From NCBI GenBank assembly GCA_027422505.1, contig JAPQWV010000126.1:847001-911000 (forward strand): DNA of 64,000 nucleotides. Reading direction: 5' to 3'. Positions within the stretch are counted from its first letter, which is position 1; each line of letters starts with the position of its first letter. Source of the stretch: Craterostigma plantagineum. Its lineage: Eukaryota > Streptophyta > Magnoliopsida > Lamiales > Linderniaceae. A program made the translations under genes and the position numbers. Under the pieces are notes generated by a model. It was not told the origin of the DNA and made no database searches. It saw only the letters and a program-made list of their open reading frames with translations. Below are positions 1 through 11,057 of the stretch, in pieces.

Positions 1-78
1 GGCGCTGGTGTGCTCGCCGGTTATGACAAGCTTCAGATGATTGTCTTCGGAAAGAAGTACGGTTCTGGCGGGGCTTAA
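1..78 (+). CDS. C-terminal end of an unidentified plus-strand gene (partial)
   Basis: Frame 1 is open from the window edge to a TAA at 76-78 and encodes 25 residues ending in FGKKYGSGGA. The start lies outside the window. The short glycine-rich tail with a hydrophobic stretch before it looks like a real protein end: GC-rich third positions stop abruptly at the TAA and AT-rich sequence follows. I do not recognise the family. The gene is convergent with the ALDH3 gene, and the 394 bases between them must hold both 3' UTRs. Confidence 0.5.
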   Translation, partial: GAGVLAGYDKLQMIVFGKKYGSGGA

Positions 79-472
79 TTAAACGACCGTGTCCTATCTT
101 TTTTTCTTTTCCTATTTTAGGGAAAAGCATATGGTGATGAAAACTTGCTTTTTTTGGTTGTCGTTGTGTTACCTTGTTTGATTCTTGAATAATTGTTGAA
201 CTTTGAGGAAAACCCTGAATATTTATCACCCATCTTATGGTTGGTGATGGATGGGCTTCCCTGGATACAAAAAACATTGACATTTCTGGGGATAGTTCAT
301 TAGTTTGCTTGCGGATTTTATTACATGTGACTCGCATTCTTCTTACAACAATTATTGAAAGATAATACTGTATGGCATGTGCTGCTGCGACATGAATTTT
401 ACAGGTATGAATGAGATTGGATTTATTTCTCGAAAAGGCTGCATGGGCATCACTGTATTTATTCCCCCAAAT
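79..472. other. Shared 3' intergenic region between convergent genes
   Basis: No ORF of note. It holds the 3' UTR of the plus-strand gene ending at 78 and that of the minus-strand ALDH3 gene ending at 473. On the minus strand AATAAA-type poly(A) signals occur just beyond the ALDH3 stop, near 456-461 and 421-426. Confidence 0.5.
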
Positions 473-2664
473 TCAAGATCTTTTCAAGCCCAACATGACG
501 AGGACGACTCCGAGGTAATCAAATCGATAAGCATATTTGAATAGGTTGAGCTTGTAGTCGCTCCAAGGTGGATATCTGAACCAAAAGTCGACGAGGTAAC
601 CCCTCCTAGCAATGGCCTTCTCATGAGAAAACACGTCGAATGAATACTTCCCATGATATCTACCGAACCCGCTCGCACCTACTCCTCCAAAAGGTAAGCT
701 ATCAGCAACATACTGCATATTCAACAGCTCATTTCCCAATCATTGGAGAATGTAGAACATTATAATTGAAGGCCTTTATATTTACTTACTTGGATGATTG
801 CATCATTGAAGACAACACTCCCTGAAGATGTATTGGAGATTATCTTCTTCATCAGCTCTTTGTTCTTAGTAAAGCCGTATATCGTCAGTGGCTTCGGCTT
901 TGAGTTGATATACTCTATGCTGTCTTCGATCTTCTCCAACTGCCGACCGAATAAGATGGTTTTTACTAAGAAACATTCGTAAATTAGTGAGTGATGGAAA
1001 TCCACTGATGCTCTCACTCACTGTAATAATAGGAAGCAGTGGGCCGAAGATTTCCTCAGTCATGATCCCAGATCGAAGAGGAGGATCGACCAATAGCGTC
1101 GCGTCGATGAAACTGAGAAAACGTTTTGCAATAAGAATCAGATTTTAAAAGTACATATATACATAGTCAGTCAATCACTCACAGGTTATCTTCATCCATG
1201 GTTCCACCGTAGACAATGGAATCTTTAACCTTGGGATCATCTAACATATTCTTCAAACGAGCAAAGTGGTTCTTGTTTATTATCCTCGCCATGCTCTTTG
1301 ATTTCTTTGGATCTTCACCGAACATATTCGATATGCCGTCTTTCAGCAACTTCACCTAAATCCCACATTAAAAAAAAAAAAAAAACATTTGCTTCATTAA
1401 GACAAAGATGGACGAAGATCAGAGGTGAAATTAGAGCCCATATGTTTTTTTATTTACCAGCGTTGGGAAGAACTTCTTCTCTACAAGAATGTAGTCGATA
1501 GCTATGCACGCCTGGCCAGCGCATGCCCCAAACTTTGCAGATAGAATCCTTTTTATTGCTATCTAGGGATCGTCCCATGATAGAATTGTGATCAAAGATT
1601 CAATTTGTTATGATCGTATTTCGATTAAAATTCCTCACCTGCTGATCCCAAGGACTTGTAAGAGTGTCAAAAATGGCGGGGCATTTTCCGCCGAGCTCTA
1701 ACACGACAGGTGTCAGATTTCTCGCCGCGTGGGCCATCACTTCACGGGCGACCTTCGCACTGCCTTAAAATGAGTTTTGAACTCCCAAGATTTAGGCATT
1801 CGATTATCATCAGAGAGGCAAACAAGCTATTGAAGAACTAACCAGTGAAAAGGATCTTATCCCATTCGAGCTGTAATAGCTGCTGCCCTACTGAAGCATC
1901 ACCTTCAACAGCTTTAATGGCCGTAGTGTCCAAATAAGAGTCGACTAAATGGGCTATGAGAGAAGAACACGCCGGCGCTAGCTCGGACAGCTTAACAACC
2001 ACCGTGTTCCCCGAAGCTATGGCGCCGATTAACGGCTCAAAGGAAATCCCTTTTGATAAAACATAGTAAGTTCAAATTGTAAGGTTGCTGCTAATTTATT
2101 ACTCTAAAGAAAGGTTTCTTTTATGTACCAAAAGGGAAGTTCCATGTTGATATGATGAGCACAAGTCCCAATGGCTCAGGGATTATCTCTGCGCTTGAAG
2201 GGAATGCAGCAAGTGGCAATGGAGCCTGACAAACATAATAAGATTAATTTAACGGAATAAAATCATACATACCCAAAAAGGGATGTAATTTAGAAGATAT
2301 AATGAAGAAATAAAGTAGTTATAGCTCACCGAGTTGCCCGACATCCACTTATTCAGATTCTTCAGTGCGTAGTTGACTGACTTCATCAAGGGGCCTATCT
2401 GCAGGCCAAAGAAGCAGTTTAAAAATTAATACAAAAATTACATCTTTAGAACCTTTTTTTTTTTTTTTTATTTTAATGATTCACCTCATCTCTATAAGCT
2501 TCCACATAATGCTTGCCAAGGTCTTGCTCGAGGGCTCTGTATATATCATCCTTATTATCCTCGAGCAAAGTTAGCAGAATGGTGAGCTGTCTTCTCCTCC
2601 ATGATTCTTCCTTTGTTTTCCCAGAATTGAACGTATTCCTCAGTTCTTTGATTTCTTTCTCCAT
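473..2664 (-). CDS. Aldehyde dehydrogenase family 3 (ALDH3F/H-like), 10 exons
   Basis: Ten GT-AG exons read 2485-2664, 2330-2398, 2129-2225, 1843-2049, 1639-1763, 1458-1562, 1183-1355, 1022-1112, 790-939 and 473-712. All phases join without a break to give 478 residues, close to the ~480 typical of plant ALDH3F proteins. The start is the ATG at 2664, opening MEKEIKELRNTF. Visible motifs: the ALDH3 N-terminal DLGKHYVEAYRDE, the cofactor-loop FTGSAKVA around residue 185, general-base Glu in LELGGK (about E207), catalytic Cys in GQACIAIDY (about C245), and EIFGP (339-343). The C-terminus has a hydrophobic stretch (YLGVVLVMLG) as in plant ALDH3F members. ALDH3 enzymes oxidise medium or long-chain and aromatic aldehydes with NAD(P)+ and are linked to stress detoxification in plants. 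The exact subfamily (F versus H versus I) is uncertain; no plastid transit peptide is evident, so F/H is favoured. No lesions seen. Confidence 0.93.
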
Positions 2665-2697
2665 TTAGTTTTTGATATTTCTGACTCCTTTTAGCTG

Positions 2698-2714
2698 CTA
2701 TATATATCTATAAA
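2698..2714 (-). promoter_or_regulatory. Candidate TATA region of the ALDH3 gene
   Basis: A TATA-rich stretch lies about 35-50 bases upstream of the ALDH3 start codon on the minus strand. If it is used, the 5' UTR is very short. The motif is low complexity, so this is tentative. Confidence 0.3.
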
Positions 2715-2892
2715 GTGTGGTAAGGGTTCATTTAATGATCTATTTTCATTGGCCACACCCACCATACAACGAAACACAGTTAAGAGTTAACATCTCTGTA
2801 AGTAAATGTTTTTGCTCTTCCCTTTATCCAACTACTTTAGGCTCGTTCATGTTCTAACCCTTTGAAAGTGATGGCATTTACTACATAAACTT

Positions 2893-2945
2893 GACACGTG
2901 TCAACCTCTTACGACTGCTTTCTTTACCTGGCTTGTTGACGTGGC
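2893..2945. promoter_or_regulatory. ABRE/G-box pair upstream of ALDH3
   Basis: A perfect palindromic G-box, GACACGTGTC, sits at 2893-2902 and a second ACGTGGC (ABRE core) at 2939-2945, 229-281 bases upstream of the ALDH3 start. Paired ACGT elements are the known binding sites of ABF/AREB bZIP factors and fit an ABA- or drought-inducible aldehyde dehydrogenase. The regulation itself is inferred. Confidence 0.5.
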
Positions 2946-3016
2946 GCGTCGGCGGCCGCCCACGATGGTTGTAGTGTTTACTTTAAAGCGAGGTAATAAT
3001 ATTAAACAGCTGTGTG

Positions 3017-4362
3017 TGTTGGATTAAAATATCTAAGCAATCCGGTTTGATAAACACAAAACTTAGTAATTGTATTACTAACATATTTATTGAGTGTGCA
3101 GATAAGCTCGGTTCGAAAAACAGATATCAAATATGAGCTCAGGGCGAAAAACTGGATCGGTCAACTGCCGGTCAATACTGGTCAACGCGGTCAACTGTCG
3201 GTCAACCTGGTTTCGGTCTGGTCAGACTGGACTGATCCGGTTCCGGTCTGGACTGGTCGGTTTCGGACTGGTCGGTCTCGGACTGGACTGGTCGGTCTTG
3301 GTCTGGACTGGTCCGGTCAATGACTGGTTAGGTCAATGACTGGATTGACTGGTCAGCTGTGACTGATGTACAGCTGTTTACTGCAGCAACAAAGGTACAG
3401 ACAGATAAAGCTGACAGCATTGACCAAAGTCAATAAAGGCTCCCAAAGGCTTCCAACGGGTATATTATTGAGTCTAACGGCTATTTCAAAGTGAGAAGAC
3501 CTATAAAAACAACAGTAACGGACAGAAACAAGTTAAGGATCCTAGAGCAAACCATATACACAAATAAAGAGAGATCCAAGAGAGAAGAACAAGAGCAAAG
3601 AGCAAAGAAGAAAATCAAGAGAGTTCTTCCAAGTGTGTGGGTTACAAAAGTGAGAGAGCTACAACGTTCAAACCCATACACCTCACTCACATATTAGAGA
3701 GTTGAGCTTAAGCAGATTAGTTGAGTGAGAGTCTTAGCACATAGACTATAAACAAGTGTATGTAGTCTTCGCATCGAGACGAGAAAGAATGGTGCCGTCT
3801 TAGCTAAGAGACGTAAAATATCAAAGTGGTTGTGAGGTTGCGGCCTACAACGTTTACGGTTGACCTTGCGGGGGAGCCGTAAGTTTCCGATGGACTGTAA
3901 AAAGCTGTCGAAGTAGGTGGATTGTATTATACGACTGCCTAGGTGATTCACTAGATAAGGCTGAGGGCAGCCGGGTAGGTTGTACAATGAGTGTATAACT
4001 GAAGTCTAGTGAACCTTCCTTGCGAGGAAGAAGGGGAGACGTAGGAGAGTTAACTCCGAACTTCCATAACAAATCTCATGTCTCTTTCCTACAAGTCAAA
4101 ACACACACTCCAAATATCCACACCCAAGGTGTTCGACAAAATGCCTTCACCGTCTCGATACACCAAAACCGGACCAAATCACCCACGTATACAAACCACC
4201 ATACATAGTTCACAATCAAGCCTAATATATTCCGCACTTGGCCTTGATTGAAGATTGGAAACCGGTTTCACTCTCTAACCGGACGTGAAACCCACCGATG
4301 AGCAAAAAATGGTGACCGGTGTTATTCACCCCCCCTCTAACACCCGGTCCACGATCCTAACA
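3017..4362 (+). repeat. 5' LTR of the non-autonomous element (1346 bp)
   Basis: Begins TGTTGGATTAAA and ends CCTAACA. It contains a GGTC/CTGGACTGG-rich minisatellite at about 3165-3355 in which the 3' LTR lacks a 20-bp piece. A TATA motif, CTATAAAAA, at 3501-3509 is a plausible promoter. Apparent short ORFs here recur identically in the other LTR and are not genes. Confidence 0.92.
3501..3509 (+). promoter_or_regulatory. TATA box in the 5' LTR
   Basis: CTATAAAAA in the 5' LTR, with an identical copy at 8241-8249 in the 3' LTR. It is well placed to start element transcription about 30 bases downstream. Confidence 0.5.
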
Positions 4363-7300
4363 AGTGGTATCAGAGCGGGTTGTTTCCAATCAAGAACTGC
4401 TGATGGTCAATATGGTGAAGATTTGCCACGGAGCTGAAATGAAGACTTAAATGTGGACGGAGAGGTCATGGCGAACACGTAACTTCAAGCAATAAACTGC
4501 TTTCTTTGGCTGGGAATCTAGAGACGAGGCCTATATCATTGGAAAGCTGAAGAAGTCTAGTTTCCAGCAAAATTTACGGAGCTCAAAAATATTAGGTACG
4601 GAGGGAGTTATGGTCATTTGACTGAAGACTGCCAGATCAGAAACTGATGCGGAAGTGAAACTGGCAGCTTGCGGCAAGTTCCAAGAAGTTGCATAACTTT
4701 GCGCTCGAATGTCCAAAATCCGGGCTGAAAGATGCTCCAGAAACTAGACTCGCAGGCGATCGTATCCATGTAAGATTCACTGCCCAGTTATGTTTCAAAG
4801 AGAGAATACCGGAACTTCAAAGAGAGAAACCGGATGGTCAAGACTGGTCGGCTGAAATCTTCTGGCAGAAAGCGACAACTTGGGAAAACCGGAATAACTG
4901 TGCGCACAGGTATCGAAATTCCGGTCTGCGAACTTCTGAGCAAACTAGACTCATAGACGAACGAAATGGTACAGGACTTGCTGACCGGTTCTTCAAATTT
5001 ACTGACCGGTTCATCCCTAGAAGAGGCAGCCCGTTCGTCGAAGTTCAGATGAGGATCAACCACTGATGGAATGGAGCAGTCATACGAAAACTGGAATAAC
5101 TTTGTCCTCCGATGTTCAAATTCCGGTTCATAAAATTCCCTGAAACTAGACTCTGAGGTGATTACAATGGTATAGGACTCGCTGTCTGGTCATGCTCAAA
5201 CAAAAGCAGGTCATTCAACGAATTTCAGTTTGCCGTCGCGTATCGTCTATTGTAGCAGCTGTACGAGAAATGGAATAACTTTCTGCTGGGATGTCGAAAC
5301 TCCGATCTGAAAAATATGCTACAAACTAGACTCGTAGACGATCGCAATGGTGTAGGATTTGCTATTCGGTCACCACCTGGAGATAAGCAGTTTCGGCCAA
5401 ACTGTCTCAACTCTACGAAAACCGGAATAACTCTCCTTCTGGCAGACAGCGGCAGTCTGGGAAAACAGGCATAACTTTGCGTACAGATATCCAAATTCCG
5501 GTCTACAAAGTGTGCAGAAAACTAGACTCGTAGAGCTTCGCAATGGTATAGGACTTGGGGTCCGGTCATGCTTGGAGATAGTTTATTTGATGAAGCTCGA
5601 CCTTGTGTGTGCTGCTCCAAAACTGGCTGCTCAAATTCAAAACCGACTCACTACCAAGCTAAGCACTCATCAAGTTGGGCGGTTATGAACAAGATTTCCA
5701 TTTCTCAAAACTAAGGCTATGGTTCAAAGCTACTGCCGAGTCAACAGCGAAAACAGATGTTCATTGTTTGAAGTCATATGGGCCGAGAGAAGAAATCTAC
5801 TTAAAGAGAATCTTGGCCAGTAGGTGCCAAAAGTTGCCGGTAGTGAGAAAATTACCGTTTCAACCTCATCGAAGCTTGGGTCATCTCAGCTCATCAGCAA
5901 CAAGATGAAGGGTCGCACCAGCCTTGGGACTGAAACCAGATTCAAAAAGCATCAAATGGGCAAGTAAAGAATAATTACTTTAGATGCAAAAGGAATGCGA
6001 TTTTGGCTTCAGAAGGTTAGGGAGTGACTGGTCAAACCGGTCTCTGATTGGGAAGTAATAAAATTGGTCAAAGTAGCTCTCACCTACGGCACCATTTAAA
6101 TCAAATTCAACAGCAGCTGTCAAATCAAATCCAATTTAGCTCAGCAGTATGGGATCGGGAGAAGAATCGGAATGAACGAAATTAATTGCCTTGTACAGGA
6201 CAATTCTTCGACTGGGCTCAATCAGATTTAAAGATCAGTTACCACTTCGATGGAAATTTACAAGTCTTGTTCTTAACCGGACCTCCTCAGATTGAATCTC
6301 ATACTGATTGGCAACTTCAACACACTTTTGGAGTGCACCTCAAGAAATTGGATTCCTTACGCATGGAGTAAGGGAAATGAAACTGGACTTCTCGTCAGCT
6401 AAATCGGGCCAATCTTAAGAATGATAGAACTCTTCAGAGGAGACTAACAAGCGGCAGCTTCTAGGAAATACAGTACTGGCTGAGACAGTGTAAAGCTCAA
6501 CCCTTATCTGATTCTAAGGATCGCTCACAATAGAAAGGATATTACAGGGATTCAAACGATCAGATACCGGTCTAAAATTTTGAAAAAGAACTCTTCTGCA
6601 GATGTCGGCTCAGGGACAAAAATAACAGAAAGACAGGGCTGATTATTGTGAGACCTCAGACTAATTTCTATGCTGATCAGGTCCTAGCAGTTGCGAAGAA
6701 TCAGACGATGAATAATCAAGAGGTCAAACTGGGTTTCTTTGACCAAGTTTCTGATCTTTGGACTACGGGTTAAAGGCTTGACCGTCAATTGGGGTCTACT
6801 ATGGAAGCTTACTTCGTTCACCGAACCAAAGAATCAAAGGTGGAAAGGGGCTGAATCGAATGGAGTTTTCTAAGCCAATGATAATCAACAAATTAAAAGA
6901 GATTGTGTGACCGCTTCTCTTTCTGCTAGTAACCGGATTAAGTTTTCGCATCAAGTCAACCAATTATGATGGAAACGACAAAACCAGCTCGCGATTTGCA
7001 ATCGGTATCATGATCAAGCAGTCAAGCCCAAAAGGTCGTCTCCAAGACCGGAAGTCAAGAAATTGAGCGACGACTGGAAAGAGTGGAATATCTTTACGCT
7101 CAGATGTCCAAACGCTGATCTACAAACTCCAGCTGAAACTAGACTTACAGGCGGTCGCAACGACATATTTCTCGCTGTCTAGTTCTATCTAAAGAAAATC
7201 AGTTTATTCGGTGAAGTTCAGACAGACGTAGCTGGAGCAGTTGCACGGAAAATAGAATATCGTCGCGCTCGATTGTCCGAACTTCAATCCGTCAACTCGC

Positions 7301-7776
7301 CTGCAAAGTAGACTCGTAGATGGTCGCATCTGTGTAAAATTATCTGCTCATTAATGGCAGAGGAAGAGCAGTTCATCCTCCGAAGTAAGCCTATTGCGCT
7401 GCCCCGGTTTGCAACACTCAATTCATGCTTGCTTTATCTTCTCCCATCTCGCTCATATGTGCTCTCACCTTTATACCTAATATATGTGCCTTCATATTAT
7501 TGGATTATAATCTCTTGAAGTTTAGATATGTTTAAGGGGGAGCATTATCTATTTTTGATAGGGGGAGAAATACTTTGGCGCTTGCATGCTCCTTTGTGAA
7601 ATCATATGTCTAAGTGGCTCCCTACTTGATAAGTTATGGACTGATTTACTTTCAGTTGGGGCTATTATTGAAATAAATAGGGGAGACAAATTCTTTTGAT
7701 TATCACAAAAAGGGGGAGAAATATGTTAGTAATGTCCTTATGTGTTCAAGTTTTGTGTTAATCAAAAGGGGGAGAT
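4363..7776 (+). repeat. Non-coding interior with ~200-bp degenerate internal repeats
   Basis: Copies of a module containing AACTAGACTCGTAGACGATC-type sequence followed by an ATGGTATAGGACT-like block recur near 4740, 4943, 5140, 5325, 5520, 7137 and 7308. Each is preceded by a GGAATAACTTTG-like block. Spacing is about 200 bases in the 5' half; between about 5640 and 7080 the module is absent and the sequence is unique and non-coding. No ORF has recognisable gag, protease, integrase or reverse transcriptase motifs. Confidence 0.7.
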
Positions 7777-9103
7777 TGTTGGATTAAAATATCTAAGCAA
7801 TCCGGTTTGATAAACACAAAACTTAGTAATTGTATTACTAACATATTTATTGAGTGTGCAGATAAGCTCGGTTCGAAAAACAGATATCAAATATGAGCTC
7901 AGGGCGAAAAACTGGATCGGTCAACTGCCGGTCAATACTGGTCAACGCGGTCAACTGTCGGTCAACCTGGTTTCGGTCTGGTCAGACTGGACTGATCCGG
8001 TTCCGGTCTGGACTGGTCGGTTTCGGACTGGTCGGTCTCGGACTGGACTGGTCCGGTCAATGACTGGTTAGGTCAATGACTGGATTGACTGGTCAGCTGT
8101 GACTGATGTACAGCTGTTTACTGCAGCAACAGAGGTACAGACAGATAAAGCTGACAGCATTGACCAAAGTCAATAAAGGCTCCCAAAGGCTTCCAACGGG
8201 TATATTATTGAGTCTAACGGCTATTTCAAAGTGAGAAGACCTATAAAAACAACAGTAACGGACAGAAACAAGTTAAGGATCCTAGAGCAAACCATATACA
8301 CAAAAAAAGAGAGATCCAAGAGAGAAGAACAAGAGCAAAGAGCAAAGAAGAAAATCAAGAGAGTTCTTCCAAGTGTGTGGGTTACAAAAGTGAGAGAGCT
8401 ACAACGTTCAAACCCATACACCTCACTCACATATTAGAGAGTTGAGCTTAAGCAGATTAGTTGAGTGAGAGTCTTAGCACATAGACTATAAACAAGTGTA
8501 TGTAGTCTTCGCATCGAGACGAGAAAGAATGGTGCCGTCTTAGCTAAGAGACGTAAAATATCAAAGTGGTTGTGAGGTTGCGGCCTACAACGTTTACGGT
8601 TGACCTTGCGGGGGAGCCGTAAGTTTCCGATGGACTGTAAAAAGCTGTCGAAGTAGGTGGATTGTATTATACGACTGCCTAGGTGATTCACTAGATAAGG
8701 CTGAGGGCAGCCGGGTAGGTTGTACAATGAGTGTATAACTGAAGTCTAGTGAACCTTCCTTGCGAGGAAGAAGGGGAGACGTAGGAGAGTTAACTCCGAA
8801 CTTCCATAACAAATCTCATGTCTCTTTCCTACAAGTCAAAACACACACTCCAAATATCCACACCCAAGGTGTTCGACAAAATGCCTTCACCGTCTCGATA
8901 CACCAAAACCGGACCAAATCACCCACGTATACAAACCACCATACATAGTTCACAATCAAGCCTAATATATTCCGCACTTGGCCTTGATTGAAGATTGGAA
9001 ACCGGTTTCACTCTCTAACCGGACGTGAAACCCACCGATGAGCAAAAAAATGGTGACCGGTGTTATTCACCCCCCCTCTAACACCCGGTCCACGATCCTA
9101 ACA
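7777..9103 (+). repeat. 3' LTR of the non-autonomous element (1327 bp)
   Basis: Same as the 5' LTR apart from loss of one 20-bp minisatellite piece, one extra A in a homopolymer and about two substitutions. It is preceded by the polypurine tract AAAAGGGGGAGA. Confidence 0.92.
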
Positions 9104-9108
9104 GTGTG

Positions 9109-10285
9109 TAATTAAATCTTGTCTTATTTTATTATGCTATCTCAATTAACGAAAGGTAAGAAATTAATGAAGTTGACTACAACCTCAATGTAAACGTGTT
9201 TGTTTCCTTTACTCAAGTACTCGAAAGATGTGCGATTTCATTCAATTAATATATAACGAAAAAGGAATAATAAAACTTCAACATTAGTAAAATTTATGTA
9301 TACCCGACAATTATACATTTTGGTCTTTAACTCGAATAAGCCTATAATAATTACGTTTAGCCTAAAAAATTGAAATCGACATGCTTAAAGCTATTTAGGG
9401 CGTCCTATGTTTTACGGTCGGTATGTATTGAAACTCAAACTATTATAAATTTATATAATATGTATATACTTTAATCAAGCCTAATAGGGTTTTGGATGTA
9501 TGAGTTCAGTGGTCCAAAGCATGTTCTAATCTTATTTAATATTAATACAAACGTTATTAATTCGGAACCACCCCACCGCTAGGGTAGCAAATTCCAAAAT
9601 ATATATATTCTCAATATCAATCTGGCTTCATTCTTTTTTATTTTATTTTTTTCCTTTTGAATTCATTGCATCACACTGTGTTATCATTACGTTCAAATTT
9701 AACTTACACTAGCATATATAAAAATAAATTTATTATATCTACTTTGATTAATACGGAGTGGGGCCTCATTAATATCATCTTGTGATGGTAACGGTATGCT
9801 ATGTAGTTGCCTCATATTGTCTTAGTCATCTTAACTACGTGATGAAGACACATTCCTGCCACCAATTAAGAAAATAAAGACAAAGAAAGTTTAAGAATCG
9901 TGACATTTTCATTCATTAGGGTTATGCCACGTCTATATGTTCACTATACTCATCAGTTACCGTTAGTCTACGTGAAATTTAGACGAGAAAAGGCTCGAAG
10001 TGGTACTATAATATATAAAATTAATTATTAGTGGTTGAGTTTAATAAATTATATACTAAAAATAGAACGAGGTGGTTATTATGAGTTGAAGCTAAGTGGT
10101 TTAACAAGTTTTTCTTAATAACATATATTAAAAAGAGGTTGTTATTATGATTTAATAGGTTTTTTTATTTTATTTTTATTTTTGGGAAAGGAATAAGTTT
10201 GTATTCATCCCAACTATCCACATGTACATCGACTTGACCCTTCTCATCTACCAACGAAGATTAAGCTATACATCAAAATATATTT
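9109..10285. other. AT-rich intergenic DNA
   Basis: No ORF with family resemblance, RNA gene or clear repeat was found between the LTR element and the LINE remnant. Confidence 0.5.
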
Positions 10286-10387
10286 TTAGCCTAATCTGAT
10301 ACTACCAGTTACCACAAAGCCTAGTTTGACTCGTCGTAGCTTGTGAAATACAGCTTCAACAGACGAGACACTTCCATCATGTACCCT
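10286..10387 (-). pseudogene. LINE remnant, distal (C-terminal) part
   Basis: On the minus strand the frame running from the copia target site to a TAA at 10286-10288 reads NKRVHDGSVSSVEAVF and onward. It continues in frame from the zf-RVT fragment at 15685-16066 once the copia element and one copy of the CTTAT duplication are removed. This gives the usual WQERNKR-type end of plant zf-RVT domains found at the 3' end of LINE ORF2. Confidence 0.75.
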
Positions 10388-10392
10388 CTTAT

Positions 10393-11011
10393 TATTGGGT
10401 CCGGCCCATACTTGGGTTGGCCCATTACTATGTACATATTATTAGTATTATGTAAAAAAAAAAAAAAAAAAAAACATACACACACGCACACGACACAGAC
10501 GCGAGAAGAAGAGAGGAAAAGAGGAGAGAAAAGAGAAAGAAGAAGAAAGAAAAAGGGAGAAGAAAAATTCAGATCCGGACGATCCGTTGCCCCGTTTTCG
10601 TCGAAACTTCGGGAGGAGAGTCGCCTCGACGTGCTCTACATATCCACCGTTTCAGATCGTTCGGTTTCTCACGTTGGGTGGTAATACGCTTCCACTTCTT
10701 CCTCGTATATCCGAGCTTGTAGCTCGACGTTTGTTGGTGTACCGAGTTTGTAACTCGACGTAGCGTGCTCTCTTGTCGGCGTAGTATTTTTCGGTGTGTT
10801 GTTGGCTGTTATTACCTCGAGACGTTCTCGAGAGGTGTTGTCCATTGTACCCGTCGAACTTGGTTATAGTGGACGTTTCCTTGGATCGGGAGAGCGATCC
10901 CGTGGTTTTTCCCGTTTCGGGTTTCCACGTAAAAAGTTGGCGTGTTATTTTTGCTTTCGTCGTTGGTTGATTGGCGTTAATATTGCTCGTATTATCCGAA
11001 CACGCCTAACA
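10393..11011 (+). repeat. 5' LTR of copia element (619 bp)
   Basis: Near-identical to 15059-15679. It contains a 21-A run followed by an A/G-rich stretch at about 10455-10565 that creates spurious lysine/arginine-rich ORFs. Confidence 0.92.
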
Positions 11012-11057
11012 AAGTGGTATCAGAGCGAGGTTGAATCGCGCTGTTGTGTTCGAAGTC

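Larger units (their letters stand above)
3012..9108 (+). mobile_element. Non-autonomous LTR retrotransposon (LARD-like, Sirevirus-like termini)
   Basis: Two near-identical LTRs (3017-4362 and 7777-9103) are flanked by the same 5-bp target duplication GTGTG (3012-3016, 9104-9108). The LTRs start TGTTGG and end CCTAACA. A tRNA-iMet primer site, TGGTATCAGAGC, is at 4365-4376, and a polypurine tract ends the interior. Several more AAGGGGGAG-type tracts occur between 7536 and 7776; multiple polypurine tracts and >1 kb LTRs are hallmarks of the copia Sirevirus lineage. The 3.4 kb interior has no gag or pol coding, so the element must depend on proteins from elsewhere. The LTRs show only about two substitutions, so insertion was very recent. 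Confidence 0.9.

Noticed and set aside
3694..4208. Paired ORFs of 62-97 residues at 3694-4208 and 8434-8948.
   Set aside because: They lie in the LTRs and are identical because the LTRs are; no retroelement motif.
4689..5066. A 125-residue ORF in the LTR-element interior as a possible gag.
   Set aside because: It lacks a CCHC knuckle or capsid motifs and is formed by the ~200-bp repeat modules.
10343..10684. Lys/Arg/Glu-rich ORFs at 10343-10684 and 14997-15389.
   Set aside because: Products of the poly-A and GA-rich tract in the copia LTR; no ATG-based gene structure.
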